Shown here: piece by piece, positions 56,071 to 64,000 of the stretch
Layout: the number at the start of each line of letters is the position of its first letter
Position numbering within the stretch: position 1 is the stretch's first letter
Assembly: GCA_944325415.1 (NCBI GenBank)
Contig: CALUZW010000007.1
Span: forward strand, 35,732-99,731
Source of the DNA: an uncultured Bacteroidales bacterium
GTDB taxonomy: Bacteria; Bacteroidota; Bacteroidia; Bacteroidales; UBA11471
Length of the DNA stretch: 64,000 nt
Direction of reading: 5' to 3'
The notes under the pieces: model-generated
Database searches by the model: none
Told to the model about the DNA's origin: nothing
What the model saw: the letters and a program-made list of their open reading frames with translations, nothing else
Made by a program: the position numbers and the translations under genes

Positions 56071-56078
56071 TATATTTG
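56071..56078 (+). promoter_or_regulatory. -7 element for pepP
   Basis: TATATTTG, 29 bases before the ATG at 56108. No clear -33 TTTG. Confidence 0.42.
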
Positions 56079-56107
56079 CTGCTAAACGAAACAACATATA
56101 TCATAAT

Positions 56108-57892
56108 ATGAATACAACCGACTATTCTTCCCGCATAGCGGCCCTGCGTCAGTGCATGCGCGAGGCCGGTGTCGACGTCTTCATCGTTCCGAGCGCCGAC
56201 CCTCACCTGAGTGAATATCCTGCCGACCGATGGAAATCGAGAGCCTGGATTTCGGGCTTTACCGGTTCGGCCGGTACGGCCGTCGTTACCGCATCTTCGG
56301 GCGGGGTGTGGACCGATTCGCGCTATTTCTTACAGGCCGCCGAGGAGTTGAAGGCCTCGGGACTGCAACTGTTTAAAGAGGGACTTCCCGAGACACCGTC
56401 GCTGCAAGAGTGGCTGGCCGCAAGCCTTCCAGCCGGCGCAACGGTGGCCATCGACGGCACTACCTGCTCCTGCGCCGAAGGTAAAAAGATGAACGACTTC
56501 TTCACCTCGAAAGGATTGACATTCAAAAGCGATTTTGCACCGTTTGACAGAATCTGGGCCGACAGACCCGAGGTTCCCGCAGGCGAAGCCTTTGTCTACC
56601 CGCTCACATACAGCGGCAGCAGCTTTGCCGAGAAATGGCAGTCGGTATCGGAGGCCATAGCCAAACAGGGCGCCAATGCCATTCTGGTGAGTGCCCTCGA
56701 CGAACTGGCCTGGATACTCAACATCAGAGGCAATGATGTTGCCTATAATCCCGTAGCCGTGGGCTTTGCCTACCTCTCCGCTACACACCGCATACTGTTT
56801 ATGAACCGATGCAAAATTTCGGACGAGATGGCGGCCTATCTCCAAGCAAACGGCATAGAGACCCGACCTTACGACGACATATACGATTTTCTGCCACAGG
56901 TACCTGCCGGCGAGAAGGTGTTCATTGATCCCGTGAGGACCAACTTCCGGCTGGCCAGCCTGCTCCCGGCCAACGCCAAGAGTGAAGGAGCATCGCCCAT
57001 AACCTGGCTGAAAAGCCTTAAAAACGAAACCGAGATGAAGGGGCGCCGCGAAGCCATGGTACGCGACGGAGCCGCCATGGTACAATTTCTCTACTGGCTC
57101 GACACCCACATCGGCAAAGAGAGCATCACCGAGCTCGACATCGACGAGAAACTGCGTGAGTTCCGCAGCCGCCAGCCGCTCTACAAGGGAGAGAGTTTTG
57201 CCACCATTGCCGGCTACCGCGCCCACGGCGCCATCGTTCACTACCGCGCCACACCCGAGAGCAGCAGCCAGTTGAAACCCGAGGGTTTTGTTCTTGTCGA
57301 CTCGGGTGCCCAGTATCTCGACGGCACGACCGACATTACCCGCACCATCGTACTCGGACCGCTCACCGACGAAGAGATACGCGACTACACCCTCGTGCTG
57401 AAAGGGCATATCGCCATCGCCACCTGCATCTTCCCGCAAGGTACCCGAGGCGACCAGATTGACATTCTGGCCCGCCGCAACCTGTGGAACGTATTCCGCA
57501 ACTACCTGCACGGCACCGGACATGGCGTCGGGCACTTCCTCAACGTACACGAGGGTCCGCAAAACATTCGCCTCGAACAGAACAACACACCGCTCACCCC
57601 GGGCATGGTTACCTCGAACGAGCCGGGTGTATACCTGGCCGGCCGGTACGGTATTCGCACCGAGAACCTCACACTGGTCACCGAGGCGGGCGAGAGCGAA
57701 TTCGGCCGTTTCTACCGGTTTGAGACGCTCACCCTCTGCCCCATCGACAAGCGGGCCATCGACCGTTCACTGCTCACGGCCGACGAAATAGAATGGCTCA
57801 ACAACTACCACCAGACCGTATACGACCGCGTGAGCCCGCTGCTCGACGACACCCACAAAGCTTGGCTGAAAAACGCTACCGCACCACTGTAA
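56108..57892 (+). CDS. pepP: Xaa-Pro aminopeptidase (M24B)
   Basis: 594-aa metallopeptidase that removes the residue before an N-terminal proline. It has two creatinase-like N-terminal domains (about 1-300) and a pita-bread C-terminal catalytic domain. Metal ligands are seen in LVDSGAQYLDGTTDITRT, GHGVGHFLNVHEGP and SNEPGVY, with a C-terminal glutamate in FETLTLCP. The length fits the eukaryotic-like three-domain form, as in Bacteroidota homologues. The carbonic-anhydrase-like gene begins 19 bases after its stop. Confidence 0.93.
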   Translation: MNTTDYSSRIAALRQCMREAGVDVFIVPSADPHLSEYPADRWKSRAWISGFTGSAGTAVVTASSGGVWTDSRYFLQAAEELKASGLQLFKEGLPETPSLQEWLAASLPAGATVAIDGTTCSCAEGKKMNDFFTSKGLTFKSDFAPFDRIWADRPEVPAGEAFVYPLTYSGSSFAEKWQSVSEAIAKQGANAILVSALDELAWILNIRGNDVAYNPVAVGFAYLSATHRILFMNRCKISDEMAAYLQANGIETRPYDDIYDFLPQVPAGEKVFIDPVRTNFRLASLLPANAKSEGASPITWLKSLKNETEMKGRREAMVRDGAAMVQFLYWLDTHIGKESITELDIDEKLREFRSRQPLYKGESFATIAGYRAHGAIVHYRATPESSSQLKPEGFVLVDSGAQYLDGTTDITRTIVLGPLTDEEIRDYTLVLKGHIAIATCIFPQGTRGDQIDILARRNLWNVFRNYLHGTGHGVGHFLNVHEGPQNIRLEQNNTPLTPGMVTSNEPGVYLAGRYGIRTENLTLVTEAGESEFGRFYRFETLTLCPIDKRAIDRSLLTADEIEWLNNYHQTVYDRVSPLLDDTHKAWLKNATAPL

Positions 57893-57911
57893 CAGAAAGG
57901 AGGAATAAATC

Positions 57912-58430
57912 ATGGCATTGATAAGAAAAGTGCGGGGATTCACCCCCAAGATAGGGAAAGACTGCTTCCTGGCCGAGACCGCCGTGGTCGTGGGCGACGT
58001 TACCATGGGCGACGAATGCAGCATCTGGTACAACACCGTGCTGCGCGGCGACGTAAATACCATCACCATCGGCAACCGGGTGAACATACAGGACGGCTCG
58101 GTGCTGCACACGCTCTATGAGAAATCGGTCATCGAAATCGGCGACGACGTGTCGATAGGGCACAACGTCACCATACACGGCGCCAAGATATGCGACGGGG
58201 CCCTGGTAGGCATGGGCTCGGTCGTGCTCGACCATGTCGTCGTGGGCGAAGGCGCCATTGTTGCCGCAGGTGCCGTGGTACTGAGCAAGACCGTCATCGG
58301 CCCCGGCGAACTGTGGGGCGGCACTCCGGCCAAATTTATCAAGAAGGTCGATGCCGAACAGTCGAAAGAGTTGAACCAGAAGATAGCCCGCAACTACCTG
58401 ATGTACTCCCGTTGGTACGACGAAGAGTAG
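57912..58430 (+). CDS. Gamma-class carbonic-anhydrase-like protein
   Basis: A 172-aa left-handed beta-helix hexapeptide protein. Zinc histidines are in HTLYEK and IGHNVTIHGA. Proteins of this type (YrdA/Cam-like) are zinc enzymes or assembly factors; activity on CO2 is not certain. A strong Shine-Dalgarno AAAGGAGG (57896-57903) precedes the ATG by 8 bases. It is co-transcribed with pepP and followed by a terminator. Confidence 0.87.
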   Translation: MALIRKVRGFTPKIGKDCFLAETAVVVGDVTMGDECSIWYNTVLRGDVNTITIGNRVNIQDGSVLHTLYEKSVIEIGDDVSIGHNVTIHGAKICDGALVGMGSVVLDHVVVGEGAIVAAGAVVLSKTVIGPGELWGGTPAKFIKKVDAEQSKELNQKIARNYLMYSRWYDEE

Positions 58431-58453
58431 ACGGACGCTGTCTTATCGACCCG

Positions 58454-58497
58454 AAACGAGAGGGCGCAGACGGGATTCCGTCTGCGCCCTCTCGTTT
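58454..58497. terminator. Bidirectional terminator between the CA-like gene and radC
   Basis: A perfect 20-bp stem, AAACGAGAGGGCGCAGACGG with its complement (58454-58473 and 58478-58497), and a 4-base loop GATT. T-tracts flank both ends. It separates convergent genes. Confidence 0.85.
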
Positions 58498-58531
58498 TAC
58501 ACCAATAGTAATCATCAAAGCGATACCGCCA

Positions 58532-59230
58532 TTAGAGCCGTCCCTCGTCGGCATAGGAGTAGTAGGCCGTGTCGGTCACAATAAGATGGTCGAGCACCCG
58601 GATATCGAAAAGGGCCGCCGCCTCCTTTATTTTCAGGGTCAGCTGGTCATCGGCCCGGCTGGGAAGGCGGTTTCCCGACGGGTGGTTGTGAAAAAGCATC
58701 AGCGACGAAGCCTGCTGCAACAGGGCCGGCTTGAACAGCAGCCGCATATCGACCAGGGTCGAAGTCGTGCCGCCCTGACTCACCCGCAACGTGTCGATGA
58801 TGCGGTTGGCGGTATTGAGCAACACCACCCAGAACTCCTCCTGCGGCAGGTCGGCCAGTTGCGGATATATCCACTCATAAGCCTCGCGGCTCGACGTGAT
58901 GCGCCGCCGCTGGGCCACCTCCTCGCTCTTGCGCCGTCGCCCCAGTTCGAGAGCCGCAATGATGCTGATGGCCTTGGCCTCGCCGATACCGTCGAACGCG
59001 CTTACCAGCTCCTCGACCGTGAGCTTGCTCAGCGTGTTGAGACTGCCCCCGACACTGTTCAGGATACGTTGCGAGAGCTCCACGGCCGTCTCCCGCTTGT
59101 TGCCCGAGCCTATGAGTATGGCTATCAACTCGGCCGACGACAGGGCCCGTGTGCCTTTCGACATGAGTTTCTCCCGCGGGCGGTCTTCGAGGGCCCACTC
59201 GGTAATGACCAGCTTCTCTTTTTTCTCCAT
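58532..59230 (-). CDS. radC: RadC-family JAMM-domain protein
   Basis: A 232-aa protein. The N-terminal helix-hairpin-helix (LVSAFDGIGEAKAISIIAAL) is followed by the MPN/JAMM domain with MLFHNHPSGNRLPSRADDQL, the HxHx(n)D metal motif; a leading E is in QEEFWVVLLNT. RadC was linked to DNA repair, but that has been disputed, and the JAMM domain may cut or bind other substrates. I chose ATG 59230, since the 34-codon extension upstream is poor. It is convergent with the CA-like gene. Confidence 0.9.
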   Translation of the reverse strand: MEKKEKLVITEWALEDRPREKLMSKGTRALSSAELIAILIGSGNKRETAVELSQRILNSVGGSLNTLSKLTVEELVSAFDGIGEAKAISIIAALELGRRRKSEEVAQRRRITSSREAYEWIYPQLADLPQEEFWVVLLNTANRIIDTLRVSQGGTTSTLVDMRLLFKPALLQQASSLMLFHNHPSGNRLPSRADDQLTLKIKEAAALFDIRVLDHLIVTDTAYYSYADEGRL

Positions 59231-59385
59231 GACAAACGGAATGTTTTCGGGAAAGATAACCATTTTCATGCCGGGAGAAAAATATCCGGGGAGAAAAATT
59301 GACGGTACACGCACAGAAAGAGAGCCGGGCACACGGATTTTCCGTTTTTTATAACGATATTTGCCCGTAACAAAAACTTCAAATC

Positions 59386-60324
59386 ATGAGAAAACGCATT
59401 TTGGTTACCGGCGGTGCCGGATTTATCGGCTCACACCTCTGCGAACGGTTGCTCAACGAAGGGCACGAGGTTATCTGCCTCGACAACTTCTTTACCGGCA
59501 ACAAGGACAACATCATTCCGCTGATGAAAAATCCGCACTTTGAGGTTGTGCGACACGACATCACCATGCCCTACTTCGTCGAAATCGACGAGATATACAA
59601 CCTGGCCTGCCCGGCCTCTCCCATACACTACCAGTACGACCCCATACAGACCATCAAGGCCTCTATCATGGGCTCCATCAACGTACTGGGCATCGCCAAG
59701 CGCACCGGCGCCGTGGCCCTGCAAGCCTCGACCAGCGAAGTCTACGGCGACCCGCAGGTACACCCGCAGGTCGAAAGCTACTGGGGCAACGTCAACCCCA
59801 TAGGCTTGCGCTCCTGCTACGACGAGGGTAAACGCTGTGCCGAGACTCTCTTCATGGACTACCACCGCCGCGAAGGGGTGAAGGTAAAAATCATCCGCAT
59901 CTTCAACACCTACGGTCCCAACATGCACCCGCAGGACGGCCGTGTGGTCTCGAACTTCATCGTGCAGGCCCTGCAAGGAAAAGACATTACCATCTACGGC
60001 ACCGGACAACAGACCCGCTCGTTCCAGTATGTAACCGACCTCATCGAGGGTATGGTGCGCATGATGGAACGCACCAGCGACGACTTCACAGGGCCTGTCA
60101 ATCTGGGTAATCCCGGCGAATTTACCATGCTCGAACTGGCCGAGAAGATACTGCAACTCACCGGGTCGAAGTCGAAAATCGTCTTCATGCCGCTTCCCTC
60201 CGACGACCCGACGCAACGCAAGCCCGACATCTCGCTGGCCAAGAAAGAACTCGACTGGCAACCGGGCATCGCCCTCGACGACGGTCTGCGCGAGACCATC
60301 GACTACTTCCGCCGCATCTTGTAA
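59386..60324 (+). CDS. uxs: UDP-glucuronic acid decarboxylase (UDP-xylose synthase)
   Basis: 312-aa extended SDR enzyme. [15 protein letters not shown] is the NAD loop, [15 protein letters not shown] provides the catalytic serine region, [10 protein letters not shown] is the YxxxK and [10 protein letters not shown] the sugar site. These residues and the DPIQTIKAS and SFQYVTDL segments are of the UXS/ArnA type. It makes UDP-xylose or UDP-4-keto-arabinose from UDP-glucuronate. Its presence implies pentose-containing surface glycans. It is convergent with a GT2 gene. Confidence 0.9.
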   Translation: MRKRILVTGGAGFIGSHLCERLLNEGHEVICLDNFFTGNKDNIIPLMKNPHFEVVRHDITMPYFVEIDEIYNLACPASPIHYQYDPIQTIKASIMGSINVLGIAKRTGAVALQASTSEVYGDPQVHPQVESYWGNVNPIGLRSCYDEGKRCAETLFMDYHRREGVKVKIIRIFNTYGPNMHPQDGRVVSNFIVQALQGKDITIYGTGQQTRSFQYVTDLIEGMVRMMERTSDDFTGPVNLGNPGEFTMLELAEKILQLTGSKSKIVFMPLPSDDPTQRKPDISLAKKELDWQPGIALDDGLRETIDYFRRIL

Positions 60325-60347
60325 GCCGACGGCTGCCATATACGCAC

Positions 60348-60380
60348 TGCGCCGCCTCTCCTGCCGGGAGAGGCGGCGCA
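60348..60380. terminator. Hairpin between the convergent uxs and GT2 genes
   Basis: A perfect 14-bp stem TGCGCCGCCTCTCC / GGAGAGGCGGCGCA with a 5-base loop. No strong T-tract follows on the plus strand. Confidence 0.55.
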
Positions 60381-60433
60381 ACTGTTATAATGACGAGGGG
60401 GGGGAACATTCCGTTACCGGAACGAGAGAGAGA

Positions 60434-61444
60434 CTATTTCTTCTTATAATGTTTGGCCAACTCGGCCTCCCGGTCGACATCTCTTTTCAGCACAACCTTG
60501 GTAATAAAGGCCTTCATAAATCCGAGGCCATAGCCGCCGAGCTGTATCGTACAGGTGAGAAGCGAAAGCAGGGCGATGGGCAGACTCCTGTTCTTGACCA
60601 GAGATTCCAGAAACAGCAGTCCGTAATAAAAAGCCAGCGGCAAGAGAGTCCACGGCCAGAAGAAAGCCCCTGCCAGCAAGGCCACCACTCCGCACACGAA
60701 ACAGGCCGGCAGGAGATGTACCACCTTCAACGACTCGGGGTGCAACCGATACAAATCGACCCGCGCCATACCGAAGACGTAGACCTGCCGGTAGAACGAG
60801 CGAAAACTCACCCGCCGCTTGTGATAGACATAGGCATCGCGGAAAAGCGCCGTCGTAAAGCCGGCATCGCGTATGCGCAGCGACAGGTCGATATCCTCGC
60901 CGAACATATCGGCGAAACCTCCCACCCGGTCGTACACCTCCTTGGAAAATCCCATATTGAAAGTGCGCGGTGTAAACTTCTCCATCGACCCTTTTCCTCC
61001 CCGTATACCACCGGTCGTGAAAAACGAGGTCATGGCATAGTTTATCGCCTTTTGCAGCCGCGAGAAAGAACTGTGAGCCGCATCGGGGCCTCCGTAACAG
61101 TCGACATAGTGCTCGTCGAGCCGACGACGCACCGTCTCGAAGTAGGTGGGGGGTATGATGCAGTCGGAATCGAAAAAGACCAGATAACGGCCCGTGGCCC
61201 GCTCCATGCCGTAGTTGCGGGTGAGACTGCGGCCCGAGTTTTCCTTATAGAAATAGCGTATGGTCAGGCGGTCGGCATACTCGCGTGCCACCTCGTCGCA
61301 ACGGCGCGTCGAGCCATCTTCGACCAGCAGCAATTCAAAATCCTTGCAGGTCTGCTCGGCCAGGCTTTCGAGCAGCTCACGCACCTCGTCGGGACGATTG
61401 TAGACGGGAATGATGATGGAAAAATAGGGTGTTGTTTGAGACAT
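60434..61444 (-). CDS. Family 2 glycosyltransferase with C-terminal membrane helices
   Basis: 336-aa GT2. The N-terminal GT-A fold has SIIIPVYNRPDEVREL, the acidic site VFFDSDCIIPPT and CYGGPDAAHS. After about residue 240 come two to three hydrophobic segments (VVHLLPACFVCGVVALLAGA, FFWPWTLLPLAFYYGLLFLE), so it is anchored in the inner membrane. It probably builds a surface glycan, perhaps with UDP-xylose made by the neighbouring uxs. The ATG at 61444 is 12 or so bases after the predicted transcript start; a GTG two codons up is less likely. Confidence 0.83.
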   Translation of the reverse strand: MSQTTPYFSIIIPVYNRPDEVRELLESLAEQTCKDFELLLVEDGSTRRCDEVAREYADRLTIRYFYKENSGRSLTRNYGMERATGRYLVFFDSDCIIPPTYFETVRRRLDEHYVDCYGGPDAAHSSFSRLQKAINYAMTSFFTTGGIRGGKGSMEKFTPRTFNMGFSKEVYDRVGGFADMFGEDIDLSLRIRDAGFTTALFRDAYVYHKRRVSFRSFYRQVYVFGMARVDLYRLHPESLKVVHLLPACFVCGVVALLAGAFFWPWTLLPLAFYYGLLFLESLVKNRSLPIALLSLLTCTIQLGGYGLGFMKAFITKVVLKRDVDREAELAKHYKKK

Positions 61445-61462
61445 AATCACAAATTTGTCTCA

Positions 61463-61494
61463 CAAAGATAATCGATGTAAACGGCCCCACCAAA
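61463..61494 (-). promoter_or_regulatory. Promoter for the GT2 gene
   Basis: TTTG (61494-61491), 20 bases, TATCTTTG (61470-61463) on the minus strand. A full match 19 bases before the ATG at 61444. Confidence 0.66.
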
Positions 61495-61683
61495 TTTCCC
61501 GGTGTTTCCCGCACAGAAGTACCCCTGCCGGGCTTTTCGGGCCTGTCTCAGGGATTCCGTGAAGCGCCTCTCCGGCACCGGCTGCCGTCATGAGAAACCG
61601 CCGGGCATGACACACACCGCCACAATCCGAAAACTTCCGGCAGAATATACGGGAAAACCCTGTGCTTCTCTGCCCGATTTGCG

Positions 61684-61691
61684 TATCTTTG
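61684..61691 (+). promoter_or_regulatory. -7 element for the acyltransferase gene
   Basis: TATCTTTG, 32 bases before the ATG at 61724; -33 weak. The 279-base divergent gap 61445-61723 holds this and the GT2 promoter, and no gene. Confidence 0.43.
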
Positions 61692-61723
61692 CCCCGACAC
61701 ACTTTTATCTCCGCTACGAAAAC

Positions 61724-62752
61724 ATGCCCACGCCATCTGCACGCATCGAATATATCGACATGGCCAAAGGATTCTGTATCCTGCTGGTGGTCTTTGCCCA
61801 TATACACCCCGACCTCACCCGCTATGCGTGGGGAGTGTTTTTCGACTCGTTCCGTATGCCGCTCTACTTTTTTCTGTCGGGTATCTTCTTCAAGAGATAC
61901 AGCGGCATTGGGGAGTTTGGCCTGAAAAAAATCAACAACCTCATCGTTCCGCTCCTCTTTTTCTACGCGCTCACCTACCTGTACGATGCGCTTTCGTGGG
62001 GCATCTTCCGGCTGAACGGCACCGACACATCGGCCTATGAGCGGCTATCGTGGTGGCCCTTCTGGGAGATAGTGCGCACCGGGTCGTCGTATCACAACTC
62101 ACCGCTGTGGTTTCTCACCGCGCTTTTCGAGGTAAACCTGCTCTACTATGCGCTGCAACTCGGCTTCAAATCGTGGCGACTCGACATCGCCGTGTGGGGA
62201 CTGGCCGTCGGGGGCTGGCTGCTGGCCAAGGAGGGTATCGTTCTGCCCTATTATGTGGGGACAGCCCTTGTGGCCCTGCCGTTTTTTCACGTCGGCACCT
62301 GGCTCAAACGGGGGAACCTCCTTCCCTACTCCCTCCGCGACAAATACCTCTATGCGGCTCTTCTGCCGCTGGGTGCGGCCGTGTGGCTGCTGGCCGAGCC
62401 CATGCGGCTGCACGAACTGCTGTTGCCCCGCCGTTTCCTGACGTTCTACTTCTGCGGCATCGGCGGGACGCTCGTCATCGTATTCCTGAGCAAAGCCATC
62501 AGACATCTGCCGGCCATCTCCTACTTCGGACGCTACTCCATCATGGTATTCGGCACACACTGGCCCATCTTCCACACCTATCGGCATGTGGTGGCACACT
62601 GGCTGCCCGACGGCAACCCGGCCTATATCCTTGTATTTGTACTGACCATGATTACCGAGGTCGGTGTCATCGAAGGGCTGCGACGTTACTGCCCGCGCTT
62701 CACCGCCCAGCAGGAGAGCATCCCCACCACCCGCTTCCATCGCGAAGGGTAA
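61724..62752 (+). CDS. Acyltransferase family 3 membrane protein
   Basis: 342-aa inner-membrane protein with about ten hydrophobic segments. It starts MPTPSARIEYIDMAKGFCIL, with the AT3 signature R-x-x-x-x-D-x-A/L-K/R-G. Further motifs are LVVFAHIHPDLTRYAW with the histidine. AT3 proteins move acyl (often acetyl) groups to sugars of surface glycans. Likely it decorates the glycan of the neighbouring genes. Start ATG 61724 sits correctly after the -7 element, while the frame is open far upstream. Confidence 0.88.
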   Translation: MPTPSARIEYIDMAKGFCILLVVFAHIHPDLTRYAWGVFFDSFRMPLYFFLSGIFFKRYSGIGEFGLKKINNLIVPLLFFYALTYLYDALSWGIFRLNGTDTSAYERLSWWPFWEIVRTGSSYHNSPLWFLTALFEVNLLYYALQLGFKSWRLDIAVWGLAVGGWLLAKEGIVLPYYVGTALVALPFFHVGTWLKRGNLLPYSLRDKYLYAALLPLGAAVWLLAEPMRLHELLLPRRFLTFYFCGIGGTLVIVFLSKAIRHLPAISYFGRYSIMVFGTHWPIFHTYRHVVAHWLPDGNPAYILVFVLTMITEVGVIEGLRRYCPRFTAQQESIPTTRFHREG

Positions 62753-62765
62753 CCGGCTGCGGCCG

Positions 62766-63428
62766 TTACCGGTTGCGACGGCTCAGGTAGCGTTCGAGAC
62801 CGGCCCGACGCAACTTGCAGGCGGGACATTCGCCGCAGCCGTCGGCCATCACACCATTGTAGCAGGTAAGGGTCTCGTTGCGCACAATATCAAACACGCC
62901 CAACTCATCGGCCAGCTCCCACTCCTGCTCCTTGTCGAGCCACATGAGTGGCGTGTGTATCACAAACTGGCTCTCCATGGCCAGGTTGAGCGACACGTTG
63001 AGCGAGCGGATAAAGGTGTCGCGGCAATCGGGATAACCGCTGAAATCGGTCTGCGAAACCCCCGTCACCAAATTCCGTATTCCCTTTTCATAAGCCTTTA
63101 CGGCCGCCAGGGTGAGAAACAACATATTGCGCCCGGGCACAAACGTATTGGGCAGGGCATCGGCCTGTTTCTCCTTGTCCATCACCACCGAAGCATCGGT
63201 AAGGGCGTTGTGCGTCATCTGTCCCAGCAGCGACAGGTCGAGCAGCGAAAACGCCACACCGGCTTTCTCGGCTATGCGACGGGCTACCTCCACTTCGAGC
63301 GCATGTTTCTGTCCGTAAGAGAAGCACACCGCTTCGACGTGTGTAAAATGTTTCAATGCCCAATAGAGGCAAGTAGTGGAATCCTGTCCGCCCGAAAGGC
63401 ACACCAGGGCACTCTCATTCTGTTTCAT
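62766..63428 (-). CDS. queC: 7-cyano-7-deazaguanine synthase
   Basis: 220-aa enzyme making preQ0 from 7-carboxy-7-deazaguanine, for queuosine in tRNA. The ATP PP-loop [10 protein letters not shown] is at about residue 13. The zinc cysteines are at the C-terminus: [20 protein letters not shown] has four cysteines. Other queuosine genes (queD, queE, queF) are not in the window. It has a leader of about 190 bases (see findings). Confidence 0.96.
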   Translation of the reverse strand: MKQNESALVCLSGGQDSTTCLYWALKHFTHVEAVCFSYGQKHALEVEVARRIAEKAGVAFSLLDLSLLGQMTHNALTDASVVMDKEKQADALPNTFVPGRNMLFLTLAAVKAYEKGIRNLVTGVSQTDFSGYPDCRDTFIRSLNVSLNLAMESQFVIHTPLMWLDKEQEWELADELGVFDIVRNETLTCYNGVMADGCGECPACKLRRAGLERYLSRRNR

Positions 63429-63624
63429 AGTCTTAATCTGTTAAAGAGAGGCACACTCTTTCGCGAGCGAACATTCCGCCCGAGAAAAGGGCGGAGAGGC
63501 AGGTAAATTCTTGTTTTTTACGTGGTGTTCAAGCACACGGAAGAGGCACGACCTCATTCATTATACCTATGCGACAGGCCACGACAAAATGGTCATCGGC
63601 CCGACCGCAACATTTTTTCGGGGA

Positions 63625-63656
63625 CAAAGATAGCCTTTTCCGGGAAACATTTCAAA
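63625..63656 (-). promoter_or_regulatory. Promoter for queC
   Basis: TTTG (63656-63653), 20 bases, TATCTTTG (63632-63625) on the minus strand. A full match, giving a leader of about 190 bases that includes a CCGCCC/GGGCGG hairpin at 63476-63494. Confidence 0.64.
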
Positions 63657-63679
63657 ACCCGACGGCAAAAAGAGACACT

Positions 63680-64000
63680 TCACTCCACCGCCTGCCGTGC
63701 CGCTCCGCCGTCGCCGAACGTGCCCGGCGCTCCGTCGGGGGTGAGGGTCTCGGTATTGACGCGAAGGCGCGTTGCGCAGCTGTTGTTGTAGAAGTCGATA
63801 TAGACCCGGCCAAGAGAGTCGGTGGCCAGCGCCGGATTCCAATAGAGCGTGCGACGGTAGTCCTGCTCGTCGGGCAACACGCCGTGGCTGTAATCGATAT
63901 GATAGAACTCCGCCGGTATGGAATAGCCTTGCAGACGCGTCAGCCGGTAACCCGGCTTCTCATATTTATACTTGTCGTCGGGATAGGGTATGAGCCGTAT
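63680..64000 (-). CDS. C-terminus of a large outer-membrane or surface protein (partial)
   Basis: From the window edge the minus-strand frame is open for 106 codons to the stop at 63680. The end reads LQGYSIPAEFYHIDYS, then RRTLYWNPALATDSLGRVYI and DFYNNSCATRLRVNTETLTP. This is the C-terminal module of a family of Bacteroidales plug/carboxypeptidase-regulatory (MG2-like) surface proteins, where the RTLYWNP motif recurs. The size and start are outside the window, and the function is not known. queC's promoter lies 24 bases after its stop. Confidence 0.72.
   Translation of the reverse strand: MRLIPYPDDKYKYEKPGYRLTRLQGYSIPAEFYHIDYSHGVLPDEQDYRRTLYWNPALATDSLGRVYIDFYNNSCATRLRVNTETLTPDGAPGTFGDGGAARQAVE

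Noticed and set aside
63540..63600. Short leader peptides before queC (nine to ten codons)
   Set aside because: Too short and without a Shine-Dalgarno; cannot be supported as genes.

Overview
The window is a chromosomal stretch of a Bacteroidota bacterium, most likely order Bacteroidales. Three things point there. Promoters have the form TTTG-N19-20-TAnnTTTG (the Bacteroides -33/-7 elements) upstream of many genes. The gene order rpsU - xer recombinase - hpf - tRNA - tuf - tRNA-Trp - secE - nusG - rplKAJL - rpoBC is typical of the phylum. Several families are also typical: DUF4292 lipoprotein, a Bacteroidales-type plug/carboxypeptidase-regulatory C-terminus, and paired XRE-cupin plus acyl-CoA ligase. 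Coding density is high and the GC content moderate. I cannot name the genus. I saw no rRNA, CRISPR array, prophage or insertion sequence.

Region by region. 1-3.9 kb: the start of a secreted protein, then a gmd-fcl-manC operon making GDP-L-fucose from mannose-1-phosphate. 4-8.2 kb: a GltD-like flavoprotein with palindromes upstream, then a three-gene operon of a repeat-containing secreted protein, a GNAT acetyltransferase and a thioredoxin-fold protein that lacks its second active-site cysteine. 8.3-13.4 kb: argB, prfB (RF2, with a programmed +1 frameshift), a long-chain acyl-CoA synthetase, and a divergent M20 deacylase. 13.4-20 kb: an outer-membrane protein, four glycosyltransferases and a Wzx-type flippase. 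20-25.3 kb: a tightly overlapped minus-strand operon, dut - TPR protein - DUF4292 lipoprotein - EnvC-like - FemAB-like, running into the flippase.

25.4-37.1 kb: dgt, a TPM-domain membrane protein, an XRE-cupin regulator with an acyl-CoA ligase, yaaA, a maltose-acetyltransferase-like enzyme, hflX, a thioesterase, dprA, and a zinc uptake pair (znuC, znuA) with no permease beside it. 37.2-41.3 kb: an Lrp/AsnC regulator, a DMT transporter, trpS and a CDF metal exporter. 41.3-55.9 kb: the transcription/translation super-operon with four tRNAs. 56-64 kb: pepP, a gamma-carbonic-anhydrase-like protein, radC, a UDP-glucuronate decarboxylase, a glycosyltransferase, an acyltransferase, queC, and the 3' end of a large surface protein.

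Most of the window is housekeeping. The points most worth a second look are the tandem-repeat secreted protein at 6918-8237, the dut/TPR/DUF4292/EnvC envelope operon (including a possible LolB-like lipoprotein), the RF2 frameshift site in a phylum that mostly ignores Shine-Dalgarno sequences, the rplL-rpoB attenuator, the inverted repeat overlapping the tRNA-tuf promoter, the paired palindromes before the gltD-like gene, and the long structured queC leader.
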